Assembly: GCA_014382585.1 (NCBI GenBank)
Contig: JACNJL010000028.1
Span: 1-64,000, forward strand
Source: Limisphaerales bacterium
GTDB lineage: Bacteria > Verrucomicrobiota > Verrucomicrobiia > Limisphaerales > UBA1100
Direction: 5' to 3'
DNA: 64,000 nucleotides
Below the pieces are notes generated by a model, which did not search any database, was not told the DNA's origin, and saw only the letters and a list, made by a program, of their open reading frames with translations. Position 1 is the first letter of the stretch. Each line of letters begins with the position of its first letter. Below, in pieces: positions 27,187-36,819 of this stretch. Position numbers and translations under genes: made by a program.

Positions 27187-27905
27187 GTCGTCCGTTAAAA
27201 GGCAGAGGACGGCGCTGGGAACCCCGCACGCGGGTAAACGAACGAATACGCGTACGCGAAGTGCGTGTGGTAGGAGCCGACGGCGTACAAGTCGGCGTGC
27301 TGGAAACGCGCGAGGCCATTGCGCTGGCCAAACGGCACGGGCTGGATCTCGTGGAGGTGGCGCCCAACGCCCGCCCGCCGGTGTGCCGCGTATGTGATTT
27401 CGGCAAGTACAAGTACGAAGAATCCAAAAAGAAAAAGGAGAATAAAAAGACTGCCCAAACCAATAAGGTTAAGGAAGTCCAACTCCGTCCGCGCTGCGAA
27501 AAGCACGATTTTGATTTCAAACTCACTCGCGCCATTGATTTTTTGTGTGCGGATATGAAGGTGAAAATTTACCTGCGCTTCCGCGGCCGGGAGAATGCGC
27601 ACAAAGAATTTGGCTTCGACGCCGTGAAGCGTTTTGTGAAAGAATTGCAACCTTTCGGCAAAACCGACACCGCCCCACGTTTGGTTGGGCGTGGCATCAC
27701 GGTTTTAGTCAACCCGCTACCGCCCAAACAACGCGCGGAGAATCCCCACCGCAAACACGGCGAGGAAATTTCAATGGACGATGAAATCCATTACGACGAC
27801 GAAGAAGATACCGGCGAAGAGGAGTCCAGCGAGCCCGCCGGCGACAATCTGAACAACGCGTTCGAAAACTTGGAAGCACCTGGCAAAAAACAGGCCGAAG
27901 CCTGA
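27183..27905 (+). CDS. infC: Translation initiation factor IF-3, TTG start and acidic tail
   Basis: 240 residues. The start is TTG at 27183 with AGGA at 27173-27176 and 6 bp spacing; no ATG in frame fits the family. The N-domain has RVNERIRVREVRVVGADG and VCDFGKYKYEESKKKKENKK, and the C-domain has AHKEFGFDAVKRFVKELQP. After the usual end the protein has about 55 extra residues rich in Asp and Glu. Rare start codons are well known for infC and are used for self-regulation through IF-3 proofreading. rpmI and rplT, the usual partners, are absent downstream; the next gene is the convergent Hsp70. Confidence 0.95.
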   Translation: MSRPLKGRGRRWEPRTRVNERIRVREVRVVGADGVQVGVLETREAIALAKRHGLDLVEVAPNARPPVCRVCDFGKYKYEESKKKKENKKTAQTNKVKEVQLRPRCEKHDFDFKLTRAIDFLCADMKVKIYLRFRGRENAHKEFGFDAVKRFVKELQPFGKTDTAPRLVGRGITVLVNPLPPKQRAENPHRKHGEEISMDDEIHYDDEEDTGEEESSEPAGDNLNNAFENLEAPGKKQAEA

Positions 27906-27908
27906 TCG

Positions 27909-29768
27909 TCAACTGAGCATCCCGCGCTGGCGCAGCACCGTTTCCATCGCGCGATCCATCATCAAATCCGCCAGCGGCAAAGTCGCTTCATCGAGCTTTG
28001 CCACGGCGGTTTTGAGCGCAGGCAAATCGCCATCCGTTTTCAGCGCGACCTCCACTGCTTCCAATCCGGAAGCGATCGATTCGGCATTATTCAATTCACC
28101 GGCAAACTCTTCCAAACCAACGCGCGCGGCTTTCACCGCCTCGCGCGCTTTGAGCGCGGCCTCGATCCACTTGCGCGCGTCCATATCTTCAAAGGCGTGC
28201 TCCACGGATTCTTCCACCATTTTTTGAACCGCCGTATCATCCACGTCCACGGCGGATTTCATTTCAAGAACTTTTTCGTATCCCGTCGCGGTGTCGCGCG
28301 CGAGCACGTGGAGAATGCCGTCCGCATCAATTTCAAACTGCACCCCCACCCGCGCCGCGCCGCGTTTGGCTGATTCAAATTCTAAATCAAATTGCCCGAG
28401 ACTCCAATTGTCCACCGCCTTTTCGCGTTCGCCTTGCAACACGTGCACCAACATTTGGCGTTGACCATCCACGGCATTGGTGAACATCTCACCCGCTTTG
28501 GTCGGCACCGTCGTATTGCGCGGGATCACAACATTCATCAAGCCGCCAAATGTTTCCAGCCCAAGCGACAGCGGCGTGACATCCAGCAAAACCATATCCG
28601 TGATGTCGCCCGACAAAATTGCCCCTTGAATCGCCGCACCCAACGCCACCGCTTCGTCGGGATTTTGCGAGGTGTTCAACGTCGGCCCATCCGCTTCGTG
28701 AAACGACTCACCCAGCCGGATGTCGCCGCGCGTTTCCGCGTAATCCGCGCACTCGAACCATTCCGACACACTACGACGCACTAACGGCATTCGCGTTTGG
28801 CCACCCACCAAAATCACTTGATTCAACTCCACCGCCTTCACGCCCGCATCGGCTAACGCTTGCCGACAATGCGCGCGCGTTTGGTCAATCACCGGCGCGG
28901 CCAACGCCTCAAGCTTTTCCCGCGTGAGCACGCATTCAAAATTGGTGTCACCGGAAACAAACGGCAATTGAATCGTCGCCTCCGTTTCCGTGGAGAGCGC
29001 CACTTTCGCAGCCTCCGCCGCCTCGCGCACGCGCGCACGCAGCGTCTCATCCGCGTCGGCATCAATGTGTTCCAGCAACCAATCGACAATGCGTTGATCA
29101 ATGTCATCCCCGCCGAGCCGCGTATTGCCGTGCGTAGACAGCACTTGGAAGATGCCCTCACGCAATTCCAAAACCGAAAGATCAAATGTGCCCCCGCCTA
29201 AATCATAAACCGCCACCCGCGCTTGTTCGGGCAACTTTTCCAATCCGCACGCCAGCGCGGCCGCGGTAGGTTCGTTGAGGATGCGTTCCACTGTGAAACC
29301 CGCCGCCACGCCCGCGCGCTGGGTGGCCTGCCGTTGAGCGTCATTGAAGTACGCCGGCACGGTGATGACCGCCCGCGTGATTTCAGTTTCCAAAACCGAC
29401 TCGGCACGGGTCTTCAACGATTTCAAAATCTCCGCCGACACCGTTTCGGGCGACACGCTGTCTTCACCCAACTTCACCGCGAGCGGATTTCCGGTTATCG
29501 TGTAATCAACGTGCCGTTCAGTTTCCGGCACGTCGGCGGCGCGTTGGCCGATGAAGCGTTTGATGGAATAAATCGTGCGCGCGGGATCGAGCGCACGCTG
29601 TCGTTGCGCAGGCCAACCGGCGATAGGCACGCCGTCTTTCGGATAATGTACCACCGAAGGCAATAGCCGTTGACCGTCAGCATCGGCCAATAAACCCGCC
29701 ATCCCCGCTTCCACCACGGCAATGGCGGAACGCGTGGTGCCAAGGTCAATGCCCACAATCGTGCTCAC
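27909..29768 (-). CDS. Hsp70/HscA-like chaperone
   Basis: 619 residues from the GTG at 29766-29768. Upstream in-frame ATGs at 29846 and 29825 are possible, but the sequence there is not conserved-looking. The ATPase domain opens with [17 protein letters not shown], and the phosphate loops [15 protein letters not shown] and [13 protein letters not shown] follow. The substrate-binding domain has [16 protein letters not shown] and RNTTVPTK. The C-terminus ends without EEVD. It is convergent with infC, 3 bp apart. HscA versus a second DnaK cannot be decided: no hscB or isc genes are near. Confidence 0.87.
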   Translation of the reverse strand: MSTIVGIDLGTTRSAIAVVEAGMAGLLADADGQRLLPSVVHYPKDGVPIAGWPAQRQRALDPARTIYSIKRFIGQRAADVPETERHVDYTITGNPLAVKLGEDSVSPETVSAEILKSLKTRAESVLETEITRAVITVPAYFNDAQRQATQRAGVAAGFTVERILNEPTAAALACGLEKLPEQARVAVYDLGGGTFDLSVLELREGIFQVLSTHGNTRLGGDDIDQRIVDWLLEHIDADADETLRARVREAAEAAKVALSTETEATIQLPFVSGDTNFECVLTREKLEALAAPVIDQTRAHCRQALADAGVKAVELNQVILVGGQTRMPLVRRSVSEWFECADYAETRGDIRLGESFHEADGPTLNTSQNPDEAVALGAAIQGAILSGDITDMVLLDVTPLSLGLETFGGLMNVVIPRNTTVPTKAGEMFTNAVDGQRQMLVHVLQGEREKAVDNWSLGQFDLEFESAKRGAARVGVQFEIDADGILHVLARDTATGYEKVLEMKSAVDVDDTAVQKMVEESVEHAFEDMDARKWIEAALKAREAVKAARVGLEEFAGELNNAESIASGLEAVEVALKTDGDLPALKTAVAKLDEATLPLADLMMDRAMETVLRQRGMLS

Positions 29769-29857
29769 GCGCGGAGAGTAACGACTGGAATGATGAAATA
29801 CGATTTTAGAATTCAGATTGGACATTGCGTCTCGGGCATCAGACATTCCTCAATTCA

Positions 29858-30466
29858 ATGCACTGTCTTGTCACCGCCGGCCCCACCGTGGAGCCCATCG
29901 ATGCTGTGCGCCGGTTGACCAATCACTCAACCGGCCGCCTTGGTTGCGGCCTGGCCGATGCACTTGCGCGCGCAGGGCATCGCGTCACGCTTCTACTTTC
30001 CGAAACAGCAGTGCACGCGCCTAAATGCAAAAAGGTCCATATCGTGCGCTTCAACACCACAGCCGACCTCCGCGAACAACTCGAGGCCGCTGCGGCGTTG
30101 CGCGTGAAGAGGGTGTTTCACGTGGCCGCCGTTTCCGATTTCACCGTGAAACGCCCGCGCAAAGGCAAGATTCCCACCACCGCAACATTAATGCTCGAGC
30201 TAAAGCCAACGCCGAAGCTGATTCATTCCCTTCGCAAATGGTTTCCCGATGCGTTTCTCGTGGGCTGGAAATATGAAGTCGAAGGCGGCAAAAAATCAAC
30301 CGTGACCGCCGCCCGCGCCCAAATCAAAAAATGCAACACCAACGCCTGCGTAGCCAATGGCCCGGCGTATGGCGAGGGGTTTGGGGTGGTGGCCGATGAG
30401 GTAACGCATTGTGCGGATGACGCGGAGCTGTTCCGATGGGCGGGGGGAATAACCAAGGCCCAATGA
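29858..30466 (+). CDS. Phosphopantothenoylcysteine synthetase domain protein (CoaB-like)
   Basis: 202 residues from the ATG at 29858. It opens with MHCLVTAGPTVEPIDAVRR followed by TNHSTGRLG, the signature of the CoaB (phosphopantothenate-cysteine ligase, DFP) domain, and VFHVAAVSDFTVKR is the central region. The CoaC decarboxylase domain of the usual CoaBC fusion is absent. The final residues (TKAQ, stop) are encoded by a heptanucleotide repeat. It could be an incomplete ligase or a specialised homologue. Confidence 0.75.
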   Translation: MHCLVTAGPTVEPIDAVRRLTNHSTGRLGCGLADALARAGHRVTLLLSETAVHAPKCKKVHIVRFNTTADLREQLEAAAALRVKRVFHVAAVSDFTVKRPRKGKIPTTATLMLELKPTPKLIHSLRKWFPDAFLVGWKYEVEGGKKSTVTAARAQIKKCNTNACVANGPAYGEGFGVVADEVTHCADDAELFRWAGGITKAQ

Positions 30467-30536
30467 CCAAACCCCCAAGGAACTCCCAATTTCCAAAACC
30501 ATTGTGACTTGGGCCTTGGTCATTGGCCTTGGGAAT
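30453..30536. repeat. Heptanucleotide repeats in inverted orientation (CCAANNN / TTGGNNN)
   Basis: Tandem heptamers CCAAGGC, CCAATGA and CCAAACC start at 30453. The opposite arm TTGGGCC, TTGGTCA and TTGGCCT runs 30509-30529. The two arms are inverted to each other with a one-base indel. The left arm carries the last codons and stop of the CoaB-like gene. The stem could act as a terminator or mRNA end. Confidence 0.65.
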
Positions 30537-30538
30537 TC

Positions 30539-30754
30539 TTACCTCGCCTCAACCGTGTTTACAATTTGAGTCACATGCTCGGGATCCACCAATGCATGCC
30601 CATTCATTCCACCAAACCAAAAAATTAGCAACCGTGTCTCCGGCGGCGTCATCACCCAATCCAAATGCTTGACGTGATGCTTCTTTCCGTCGGCAGCATG
30701 AATTTCGCAGGGGCTGTGGCCGCGTACGGCCCCGATGACTTCTTCGTGTGTCAT
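30539..30754 (-). CDS. Small hypothetical protein
   Basis: 71 residues from MTHEEVIGAVRGHSPC; a start three codons earlier is equal. It is a mixed alpha/beta-looking soluble protein with KKHHVKHLDWVMTPPETRLLIFW, no signal peptide and no motif known to me. It lies 80 bp after argS on the same strand. Weakly supported as a gene by its place between real genes and normal composition. Confidence 0.45.
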   Translation of the reverse strand: MTHEEVIGAVRGHSPCEIHAADGKKHHVKHLDWVMTPPETRLLIFWFGGMNGHALVDPEHVTQIVNTVEAR

Positions 30755-30797
30755 TAAGAACACAGTGCCACACGCTGGCCGTTTTGCCTATTTTAGA

Positions 30798-30830
30798 GGC
30801 ACGGATTTATTTATTTATGGAATCCGTGTC
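30798..30830. repeat. Inverted repeat GCACGGATT...AATCCGTGTC
   Basis: GGCACGGATT (30798-30807) pairs with AATCCGTGTC (30821-30830), one G-T wobble, around a 13 nt AT-rich loop. It lies 5 bp beyond the argS stop codon on the minus strand. The 9-mer and 10-mer arms recur at 55339-55381. Confidence 0.6.
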
Positions 30831-30834
30831 AAAA

Positions 30835-32541
30835 CTACATTATTTCGGTGACCTCGATCCCCAGCCCATCCAATCCGGTTTTCAAAACGCGGCCGGTTAA
30901 TTCGCACAAGGCGATGCGGCTTTCGCGTTCAGATTCTTCGTTGGCTTTGAGGACAGGGCACGCTTCGTAAAAGCGACTGAAATGGCCGGCGAGTTCAAAG
31001 AGGTAATTGCACAGGAAATTCGGGCGATAATCGTCGGCAACCATTTCGAGGGTTTGGCCGAAATTGATTAGATGCTTGGCGAGCGCCAATTCTTCAGGCG
31101 CTTGGGCAGCGATGGTGACGTTATTGAAATCGGGCGCATCGATTTTGCGAAAAATACTGCGCACGCGCGTGTAGGCGTATTGGAGATACGGCGCGGTGTT
31201 GCCTTGAAGGGCGAGCATTTTGTCCCAGTCAAAAATATAATCGGTTTGGCGGTTATTCGAAAGGTCGGCGTACTTCAATGCGCCGAGGCCGACTACGCGG
31301 GCGATTTCGTGCCGTTGTGTTTCATCGAGGTCGGGGTTCTTTTCGCTAACCACCGCAAAGGCGCGCTCTTGCGCTTCATCAAGCAAATCAGCAAGGCGCA
31401 CCACTTCGCCGCTGCGGGTTTTGAATGGCTTGCCATCGGGGCCGAGAATGGAGCCGAACCACACATGCTCTAGGCGCGCGGTGACGTCGGGCTGCCAACG
31501 CCGGAAGATTTTAAACAGTTGTTGGAAATGCAGTTGCTGGCGGCCATCGGTAACGTACACGATTTCTTGCGGCGCCCATTCAGTGAGCCGATGCTGCAGT
31601 GTGGCGAGGTCGGTGGTGGTGTAGTTTGCGGCGCCATCGCTTTTTTGCACGATCGCCGGCTTGTCAGCGAGTTGCGCGTCATCGGGGAAAAAAACCGCCA
31701 TCGCGCCTTCGCTTTCTTCGGCAATTTTTTTGGAAACCAAATCCTCCACCACACCGGCGAGTTCGGGATTGTAAAAACTTTCGCCCAGCGTTTCGTCAAA
31801 TTTGATGTCGAGCCGCGAGTAGACCTGATCGAACTGGACTTGCGAGAGCTCTATCATCCGTTGCCAAATGCCAAGATTTTCCGCGTCGCCGTTTTGTAAT
31901 TTCACCAATTCCGCGCGCGCATCATCGCGCAGCGACTCTTCGCTATTGATGAATTTGTAAATGCGTTCGAGTTCAGCGATGGGATCGGCTTCAAGCGCGG
32001 CTTCATCGAGTTGAGTTTTCCAACCAAGCAACAGCATTCCAAATTGTGTGCCCCAATCGCCGATGTGATTATCGGTCACTACGCGATGACCGAGAAGGCG
32101 CAACACACGGGCGAGACTGTCGCCAAGAATGGTGGAGCGAATGTGACCCACGTGCATTGGCTTCGCGACGTTGGGCGAGCTAAAGTCCACCACCACCGTG
32201 CGCGGCGTGGTGGCGGGTGCAATGAATGGCAAGTCACTGGCGAGGGCGGCTTGTAATGCGGTATTCACCGCATCAGTCCGCAAACGGAAATTCAGAAAGC
32301 CCGGCCCGGCAATTTCCACTGGCTCGCACCATTCGGCCACATCGAGCCGGGTCACCACGTCGGTGGCGAGTTGGCGTGGATTCATCTGCCGTTGCTTGGC
32401 AAGTGCCATCAAGGCATTACTTTGGAAATCACCGTGCTTGGCATCCGCGCACACACGCACGAGCACGCGACTGACGTCGGCTACGGGCAGCACAGCGGCG
32501 GCAGCGGCTTGCAGGCGGGATTCAATTTGCCGCTGAATCAC
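30835..32541 (-). CDS. argS: Arginyl-tRNA synthetase
   Basis: 568 residues. The class I HIGH motif is HVGHIRST in SSPNVAKPMHVGHIRST (about residue 114-130). The N-terminal additional domain precedes it, and the C-terminal DALR anticodon-binding domain is at the end (LFELAGHFSRFYEACPV). KSDGAANYTTTDLATL is also characteristic. Start ATG at 32541. It charges tRNA-Arg and is followed by an inverted repeat after the stop. Confidence 0.97.
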   Translation of the reverse strand: MIQRQIESRLQAAAAAVLPVADVSRVLVRVCADAKHGDFQSNALMALAKQRQMNPRQLATDVVTRLDVAEWCEPVEIAGPGFLNFRLRTDAVNTALQAALASDLPFIAPATTPRTVVVDFSSPNVAKPMHVGHIRSTILGDSLARVLRLLGHRVVTDNHIGDWGTQFGMLLLGWKTQLDEAALEADPIAELERIYKFINSEESLRDDARAELVKLQNGDAENLGIWQRMIELSQVQFDQVYSRLDIKFDETLGESFYNPELAGVVEDLVSKKIAEESEGAMAVFFPDDAQLADKPAIVQKSDGAANYTTTDLATLQHRLTEWAPQEIVYVTDGRQQLHFQQLFKIFRRWQPDVTARLEHVWFGSILGPDGKPFKTRSGEVVRLADLLDEAQERAFAVVSEKNPDLDETQRHEIARVVGLGALKYADLSNNRQTDYIFDWDKMLALQGNTAPYLQYAYTRVRSIFRKIDAPDFNNVTIAAQAPEELALAKHLINFGQTLEMVADDYRPNFLCNYLFELAGHFSRFYEACPVLKANEESERESRIALCELTGRVLKTGLDGLGIEVTEIM

Positions 32542-32562
32542 TTGGTTGCCTTTATCGGGGCG

Positions 32563-33027
32563 CTATTGTTTCGCCGGTTGGCTGATGATTTTAACAATCG
32601 CCTCTGCATCGCCTGCTTGTTCGAGTGATTGACGGAAGTCTTTATTGTGGAGCAGCTTGGCAATATTCGCCAGTGTGTGCAGGTGCTTTTGAAACTGACC
32701 TTGCGGCACGAGAAACAGCACCACTAAATTTACCGGCTGATTATCGAGCGCCTCAAAATCAATTCCCTCGCCTGAGCGCCCCAATGCACCGACCACTTCA
32801 TCAATGAGATCCGTGGAGGCGTGCGGAATGCCGATGCCGAAGCCGATGCCGGTGCTCATTGAGTTTTCGCGTTTTTTGACCGCATCGATGATGGCCTCGC
32901 GATCTTTGGCTGCGATGGCACCACTGGACACGAGTTGATCGACCAATTCATCAATTGCCTCCCAGCGATTGGTGGCCTGCAGCGATGGCACGATGTGTTC
33001 GGCTTGGACTATTTCGCTTAGCGTCAT
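32563..33027 (-). CDS. PTS EIIA (PtsN-like) domain protein
   Basis: 154 residues, a complete EIIA-Ntr-type domain. The phospho-histidine is in GFGIGIPHASTDLIDEV (H68-69 region). Family members are phosphorylated by an Npr-type carrier and regulate potassium, nitrogen and carbon processes. No PTS partner is visible nearby. It is upstream of argS on the same strand with a 21 bp gap, so co-transcription is likely. Confidence 0.87.
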   Translation of the reverse strand: MTLSEIVQAEHIVPSLQATNRWEAIDELVDQLVSSGAIAAKDREAIIDAVKKRENSMSTGIGFGIGIPHASTDLIDEVVGALGRSGEGIDFEALDNQPVNLVVLFLVPQGQFQKHLHTLANIAKLLHNKDFRQSLEQAGDAEAIVKIISQPAKQ

Positions 33028-33061
33028 ATTACGTCGCGCGCATTCGGCACCAAGCGGGCGG

Positions 33062-33775
33062 CTAATTCAAGGCTGAATTGCAAGCATCCCAAGCCCGGAC
33101 CGCTAGCGCAGCCAATTCACGAAACGTGTCCAACGTCCCTGCACCGGCCATTTTGACCGCATCCAGCGTATCAGGTCCCTCAATCAAATGCGGCAAACCC
33201 AGCAACAGCACCAGTGCATTGCCCAAAAAAATAATGACCGCCGAGAACAAATACCCCTGAGAAGTGAGGTCCGACTGCCGGGTATGTAAAATATGCCAAG
33301 TGAGCAGCACGTGAAATGCGTACGCCAATCCCAACATCCAGTAAAACAATCCCCACGCCCATGGCCCGTTCCAACCCCAAATCGCGCGTCCGCCCACGAA
33401 CACCGCCAGCACTAGCACCACATACAACGGCACAAAATACGGCGCGAGGCTGACAAAAAAATTATCTTTTGTGACCAACACGTGGCCGCCATCGCTGGTG
33501 ACTTTCATTCCTTTCACACGCCCGCCGCAAGCCATCGTGGCGGCGGCATGGGTGAATTCGTGGCCGAACACATAAATCCACATCGGCTTCGGCGCGTAAT
33601 GATATAAGAGAAACATGCACCCCACCCCCGCCGTAAGCGGCGCCACCGTGGTGTCGAGCATTCCCGATTGGGAGATGAGTTGGCCCAAGGCACGCCCCAC
33701 GCCCACGCACAATGGCAGCAGCAAAATCGCTGCGAATAATTTACGCCTCCTCGGCACGGAAAAACTACACCACAA
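33062..33775 (-). CDS. Membrane M50-like zinc metalloprotease homologue
   Basis: 237 residues with about five hydrophobic helices. The zinc motif HExxH appears as VFGHEFTHAAA (about residue 71-76). Such proteins are intramembrane site-2-type proteases or M50-like membrane proteins. The rest of the site (the usual NxxPxPxLDG motif) is not clear here, so activity is uncertain. It is divergent from pyrE with 68 bp between start codons. Confidence 0.65.
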   Translation of the reverse strand: MWCSFSVPRRRKLFAAILLLPLCVGVGRALGQLISQSGMLDTTVAPLTAGVGCMFLLYHYAPKPMWIYVFGHEFTHAAATMACGGRVKGMKVTSDGGHVLVTKDNFFVSLAPYFVPLYVVLVLAVFVGGRAIWGWNGPWAWGLFYWMLGLAYAFHVLLTWHILHTRQSDLTSQGYLFSAVIIFLGNALVLLLGLPHLIEGPDTLDAVKMAGAGTLDTFRELAALAVRAWDACNSALN

Positions 33776-33843
33776 AACGCCGCTTCAATCGAGACGAAAA
33801 CATTGGATTGCCTCCGCCGGCTTCGCGCCGTTACCTTCCGCGG

Positions 33844-34413
33844 ATGACACAGGAGGAAGCACTACAAATTTTCCGTGATACTGGCGCACTACTCGACGGC
33901 CATTTTATACTACGCAGCGGACTCCACAGCCGGCAGTTTTTTCAATGCGCCCAGGCGCTGCAACAAATGCCGGTGGTGGAAAAACTTGGCGCGGCCTTGG
34001 CCGATCGCGTGCGGGATGAAGCCATCGAAACCGTCGTGGCCCCCGCGATGGGGGGGTTGGTGATTGGCCAGGAAGTGGCGCGGCAACTCGGCGTGCGGTT
34101 TGTTTTTGTGGAAAAAGATGATAACGGCTCACTCGTGATGCGCCGCGGTTTCTCTTTGGCCCCCGATGAAAAAGTGCTCATTGTCGAAGATGTCATCACC
34201 CGTGGCGGACGGCTGCAGGAAACCATCGACATCGTCCGCGCCCAATCCGCCGACCTCCGCGCTGTCACCATCGTGGTCGATCGCAGCAACGGCAATTATA
34301 AATCCGATGTACCGCTGCACAGTTTGCTGGCGATGGAAGTGGAAACATTTGAGCCGGATCATTTACCGGAAGATTTGCAAGCGACCCGAGCGGTGAAGCC
34401 CGGGAGTAAATAG
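33844..34413 (+). CDS. pyrE: Orotate phosphoribosyltransferase
   Basis: 189 residues from the ATG at 33844; the frame is open upstream but overlaps the divergent gene. The PRPP loop is VLIVEDVITRGGRLQET (about residue 113-129). LRSGLHSRQFFQCAQAL and VVAPAMGGLVIGQEVA are typical of PyrE. The enzyme makes orotidine monophosphate in pyrimidine synthesis. Lys in KDDNGS is in the active-site loop. Confidence 0.92.
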   Translation: MTQEEALQIFRDTGALLDGHFILRSGLHSRQFFQCAQALQQMPVVEKLGAALADRVRDEAIETVVAPAMGGLVIGQEVARQLGVRFVFVEKDDNGSLVMRRGFSLAPDEKVLIVEDVITRGGRLQETIDIVRAQSADLRAVTIVVDRSNGNYKSDVPLHSLLAMEVETFEPDHLPEDLQATRAVKPGSK

Positions 34414-34451
34414 AGATTGCCAAAGAGCCTCCCGCATCGGAGAATTTTTGC

Positions 34452-35063
34452 ATGAGAGCGGCGGCATTCATCACATTTTTGTTTTGCACGGGAATTTCAA
34501 TGAGCGCGGATAAAGCAACGAAGCCAACCAAAACGGAAGTGGCTACATTGGGGGGCGGATGTTTCTGGTGTTTGGAGGCGGTGTTCGAGCGGTTGCCGGG
34601 GGTGAGCAAGGTGGAGAGTGGGTATGCGGGCGGAAAGACGCTGAACCCCACGTACCGGGAAGTCTGCAATGGCACTACGGGTCATGCCGAGGTGGTGCAA
34701 ATTTATTTCGACCCTAAAAAGATTGGATACGACCAAATCCTCTCCGTGTTTTGGCAGTGCCATGACCCGACCACGCTAAACCGACAAGGCAATGATCTTG
34801 GCACACAATATCGCTCCACCATTATGCCGCACAATAAACAACAAACGATTATTGCGGAACAAAGCCGCAAGGAGTGGGCCAAGGAATTCAAGGAGCCGAT
34901 TGTCACCACGCTAGAGCCGCTTGAGAAATTTTATACCGCGGAGGTGAATCATCAGGATTATTTCCGGCTTAATCCTGGGAATCCATATTGCGCGTTCCTG
35001 ATCGAGCCTAAACTTAAGGCGCTCGAAAGCAAAAAAATCATTCCGGGGCGCCCAAATAAATAA
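34452..35063 (+). CDS. msrA: Exported peptide methionine sulfoxide reductase MsrA
   Basis: 203 residues. An N-terminal hydrophobic segment (MRAAAFITFLFCTGISMSA) suggests export. The catalytic Cys lies in LGGGCFWCLEAVFERLPGV. Later motifs GYAGGKTLNPTYREV and FWQCHDPT and GNDLGTQYRS are all MsrA landmarks. It repairs oxidised methionine in the envelope. A partner MsrB is not adjacent. Confidence 0.93.
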   Translation: MRAAAFITFLFCTGISMSADKATKPTKTEVATLGGGCFWCLEAVFERLPGVSKVESGYAGGKTLNPTYREVCNGTTGHAEVVQIYFDPKKIGYDQILSVFWQCHDPTTLNRQGNDLGTQYRSTIMPHNKQQTIIAEQSRKEWAKEFKEPIVTTLEPLEKFYTAEVNHQDYFRLNPGNPYCAFLIEPKLKALESKKIIPGRPNK

Positions 35064-35110
35064 CCAAAAAACACGTTGTTTACTTGGCAAACACCGTCTA
35101 ATCGGGTTGT

Positions 35111-36790
35111 ATGAGGCCTATGAAACGCGTGATTCCGGTTTTTGCTCTGGTTCTTTCAATCTGGTTGGTCGAAGCCGTTCCGCCACCACGCCTGATTAAG
35201 GGCCCCGTGCCGCTGCCGGTGCCCCAGATTGCTATCGCCAGACAACAAATTAAACTCGGCTTCATCAACCCGGCCCAAGGAATTCCTGGCACGGTGAAAA
35301 TCCCCTCCAATAATCCCCGCCGAGCGATCCCGGAGGAGCACCTGTTGACACACAATGGCGAAACATTTCGAGGAACTTTCCTTGGGTTTGATCCCGCCGA
35401 AGGGCTCAAATGGTCACACCCGGATTTCCAGCCAAGCGTGATTCATTTCCTGCCCGATCGAGTGAGTCGCCTTAATTTGAAAGTGGCCCCCTTGCCTGTA
35501 CACGCAAAACACCATTCCTGCCGAGTTGAATTGTCCAACGGCGACACCGTCGCAGGTGATTTGGTAAGTATGAACAACGGGAAACTTACATTGGATACAT
35601 GGTACGCCGGCAAACTTGCTATCAACACCGCGCACATCAAATCGATCAAACCCGGCGCCTCCATCTCAAAAGTTTTTTTCGAAGGACCAAAAGACAATCA
35701 AAACTGGTCTTTTAATAATCAACAAAACGGTGCGTTACCACAACAAATACTGCCCCAATTACCGATTGAGCAGCAGAAACTAATTAAAGAACGCGCTGCA
35801 CAAGCGGCCAATGGGCCAACTTGGAAATTTGCCAACGGCACGTTTGAATCCACCACCAGCAATTCCATGGTGGGGCGTAAGATGAAAGAAATGCCCAAGC
35901 GCTCCAGCATTGAATTTAATGTCGACTGGACCAGCAGCCTAAGTTTGTACATCAATTTTCTCACCGACTCGCTGGCCAGCTACAGCCAGTGTAATGGATA
36001 TTGTCTGCGGCTCACTCAAAGTTATATTTACCTGTACCGATACAACTTTAATAACGGCGCCGGTCGAGGCGGACGCCTAGGCAATAATGTGCGAGTAAGC
36101 CTCGCCAATTTGAAGGGCAATGCACATGTGGCACTCAAGACCGACGAAACGAAAAACACCATTGCGCTCTTCATCAATGGCACTTTGATTCAAAAGTGGG
36201 AAAACGTCGGCGAATTCCCCGAAGGCGCCAAAGGGTTGCTCTTCACTTCGCGCACCACCAACCGCATGAAGCTCAGTCGCATCCGTGTAACCGATTGGAA
36301 CGGAAGCCTTCCCGACCCCAATGCCAGCCCAAAATCGATGCCGGAAGAAGATTACGTGCTATTAAAAAATGCCGACCAAATCACCGGGGATGTGCTCGGC
36401 ATTGCCGCCGGCAAACTTCAATTTAAATCTGATTTTGGTGAAATGGCGATTGCGCTTGATAAAGTGGGGATCATCCATCGCGCCACAGAACGGGTAAAAC
36501 CACTGCCCATAGCACCCGGAATGGAGCGGGCCATCTTCAAAGACGGAGGCAGCATGACCATGAAAATTACCGGCTGGAAGGACGGCAAAGTTACCACCAC
36601 CAGCCCGATCTTCAGCGAAGCGGAGTTCGATGCCGCAGTATTTCAATCCATCGATTTCAACGATTTAACGACTAAACCGACAACCGCTGTTTCACCCCAA
36701 CTTAATCCCTCACCGATGGTACCGCCAAACATTCTGGTCCCCCGCCAATTACAACAACGAGTTTTGCCTGCGCCCCGGGCCAACCCCTAA
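35111..36790 (+). CDS. Secreted LamG-like beta-rich protein, paralogue 1
   Basis: 559 residues with an N-terminal signal (MKRVIPVFALVLSIWLVEA; the ATG at 35120 is an equal start). A beta-rich N-terminal module has VELSNGDTVAGDLVSMNNGKL followed by DTWYAGKLAI. A LamG-like jelly-roll region follows (WKFANGTFESTTSN to IRVTDWNGSLP, about 235-400). A C-terminal module repeats the NGD-type pattern. About 40% of residues look shared with the next gene over the aligned segments. Function is not known to me; carbohydrate or surface binding is inference only. Confidence 0.75.
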   Translation: MRPMKRVIPVFALVLSIWLVEAVPPPRLIKGPVPLPVPQIAIARQQIKLGFINPAQGIPGTVKIPSNNPRRAIPEEHLLTHNGETFRGTFLGFDPAEGLKWSHPDFQPSVIHFLPDRVSRLNLKVAPLPVHAKHHSCRVELSNGDTVAGDLVSMNNGKLTLDTWYAGKLAINTAHIKSIKPGASISKVFFEGPKDNQNWSFNNQQNGALPQQILPQLPIEQQKLIKERAAQAANGPTWKFANGTFESTTSNSMVGRKMKEMPKRSSIEFNVDWTSSLSLYINFLTDSLASYSQCNGYCLRLTQSYIYLYRYNFNNGAGRGGRLGNNVRVSLANLKGNAHVALKTDETKNTIALFINGTLIQKWENVGEFPEGAKGLLFTSRTTNRMKLSRIRVTDWNGSLPDPNASPKSMPEEDYVLLKNADQITGDVLGIAAGKLQFKSDFGEMAIALDKVGIIHRATERVKPLPIAPGMERAIFKDGGSMTMKITGWKDGKVTTTSPIFSEAEFDAAVFQSIDFNDLTTKPTTAVSPQLNPSPMVPPNILVPRQLQQRVLPAPRANP

Positions 36791-36819
36791 ATAACTATAA
36801 TACAAATTCAACTTTCACC

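Noticed and set aside
33085-33110. Second copy of the argG palindrome (AGCCCGGACCG)
   Set aside because: Only an 11-base match in the coding end of the M50-like gene, without the other arms.
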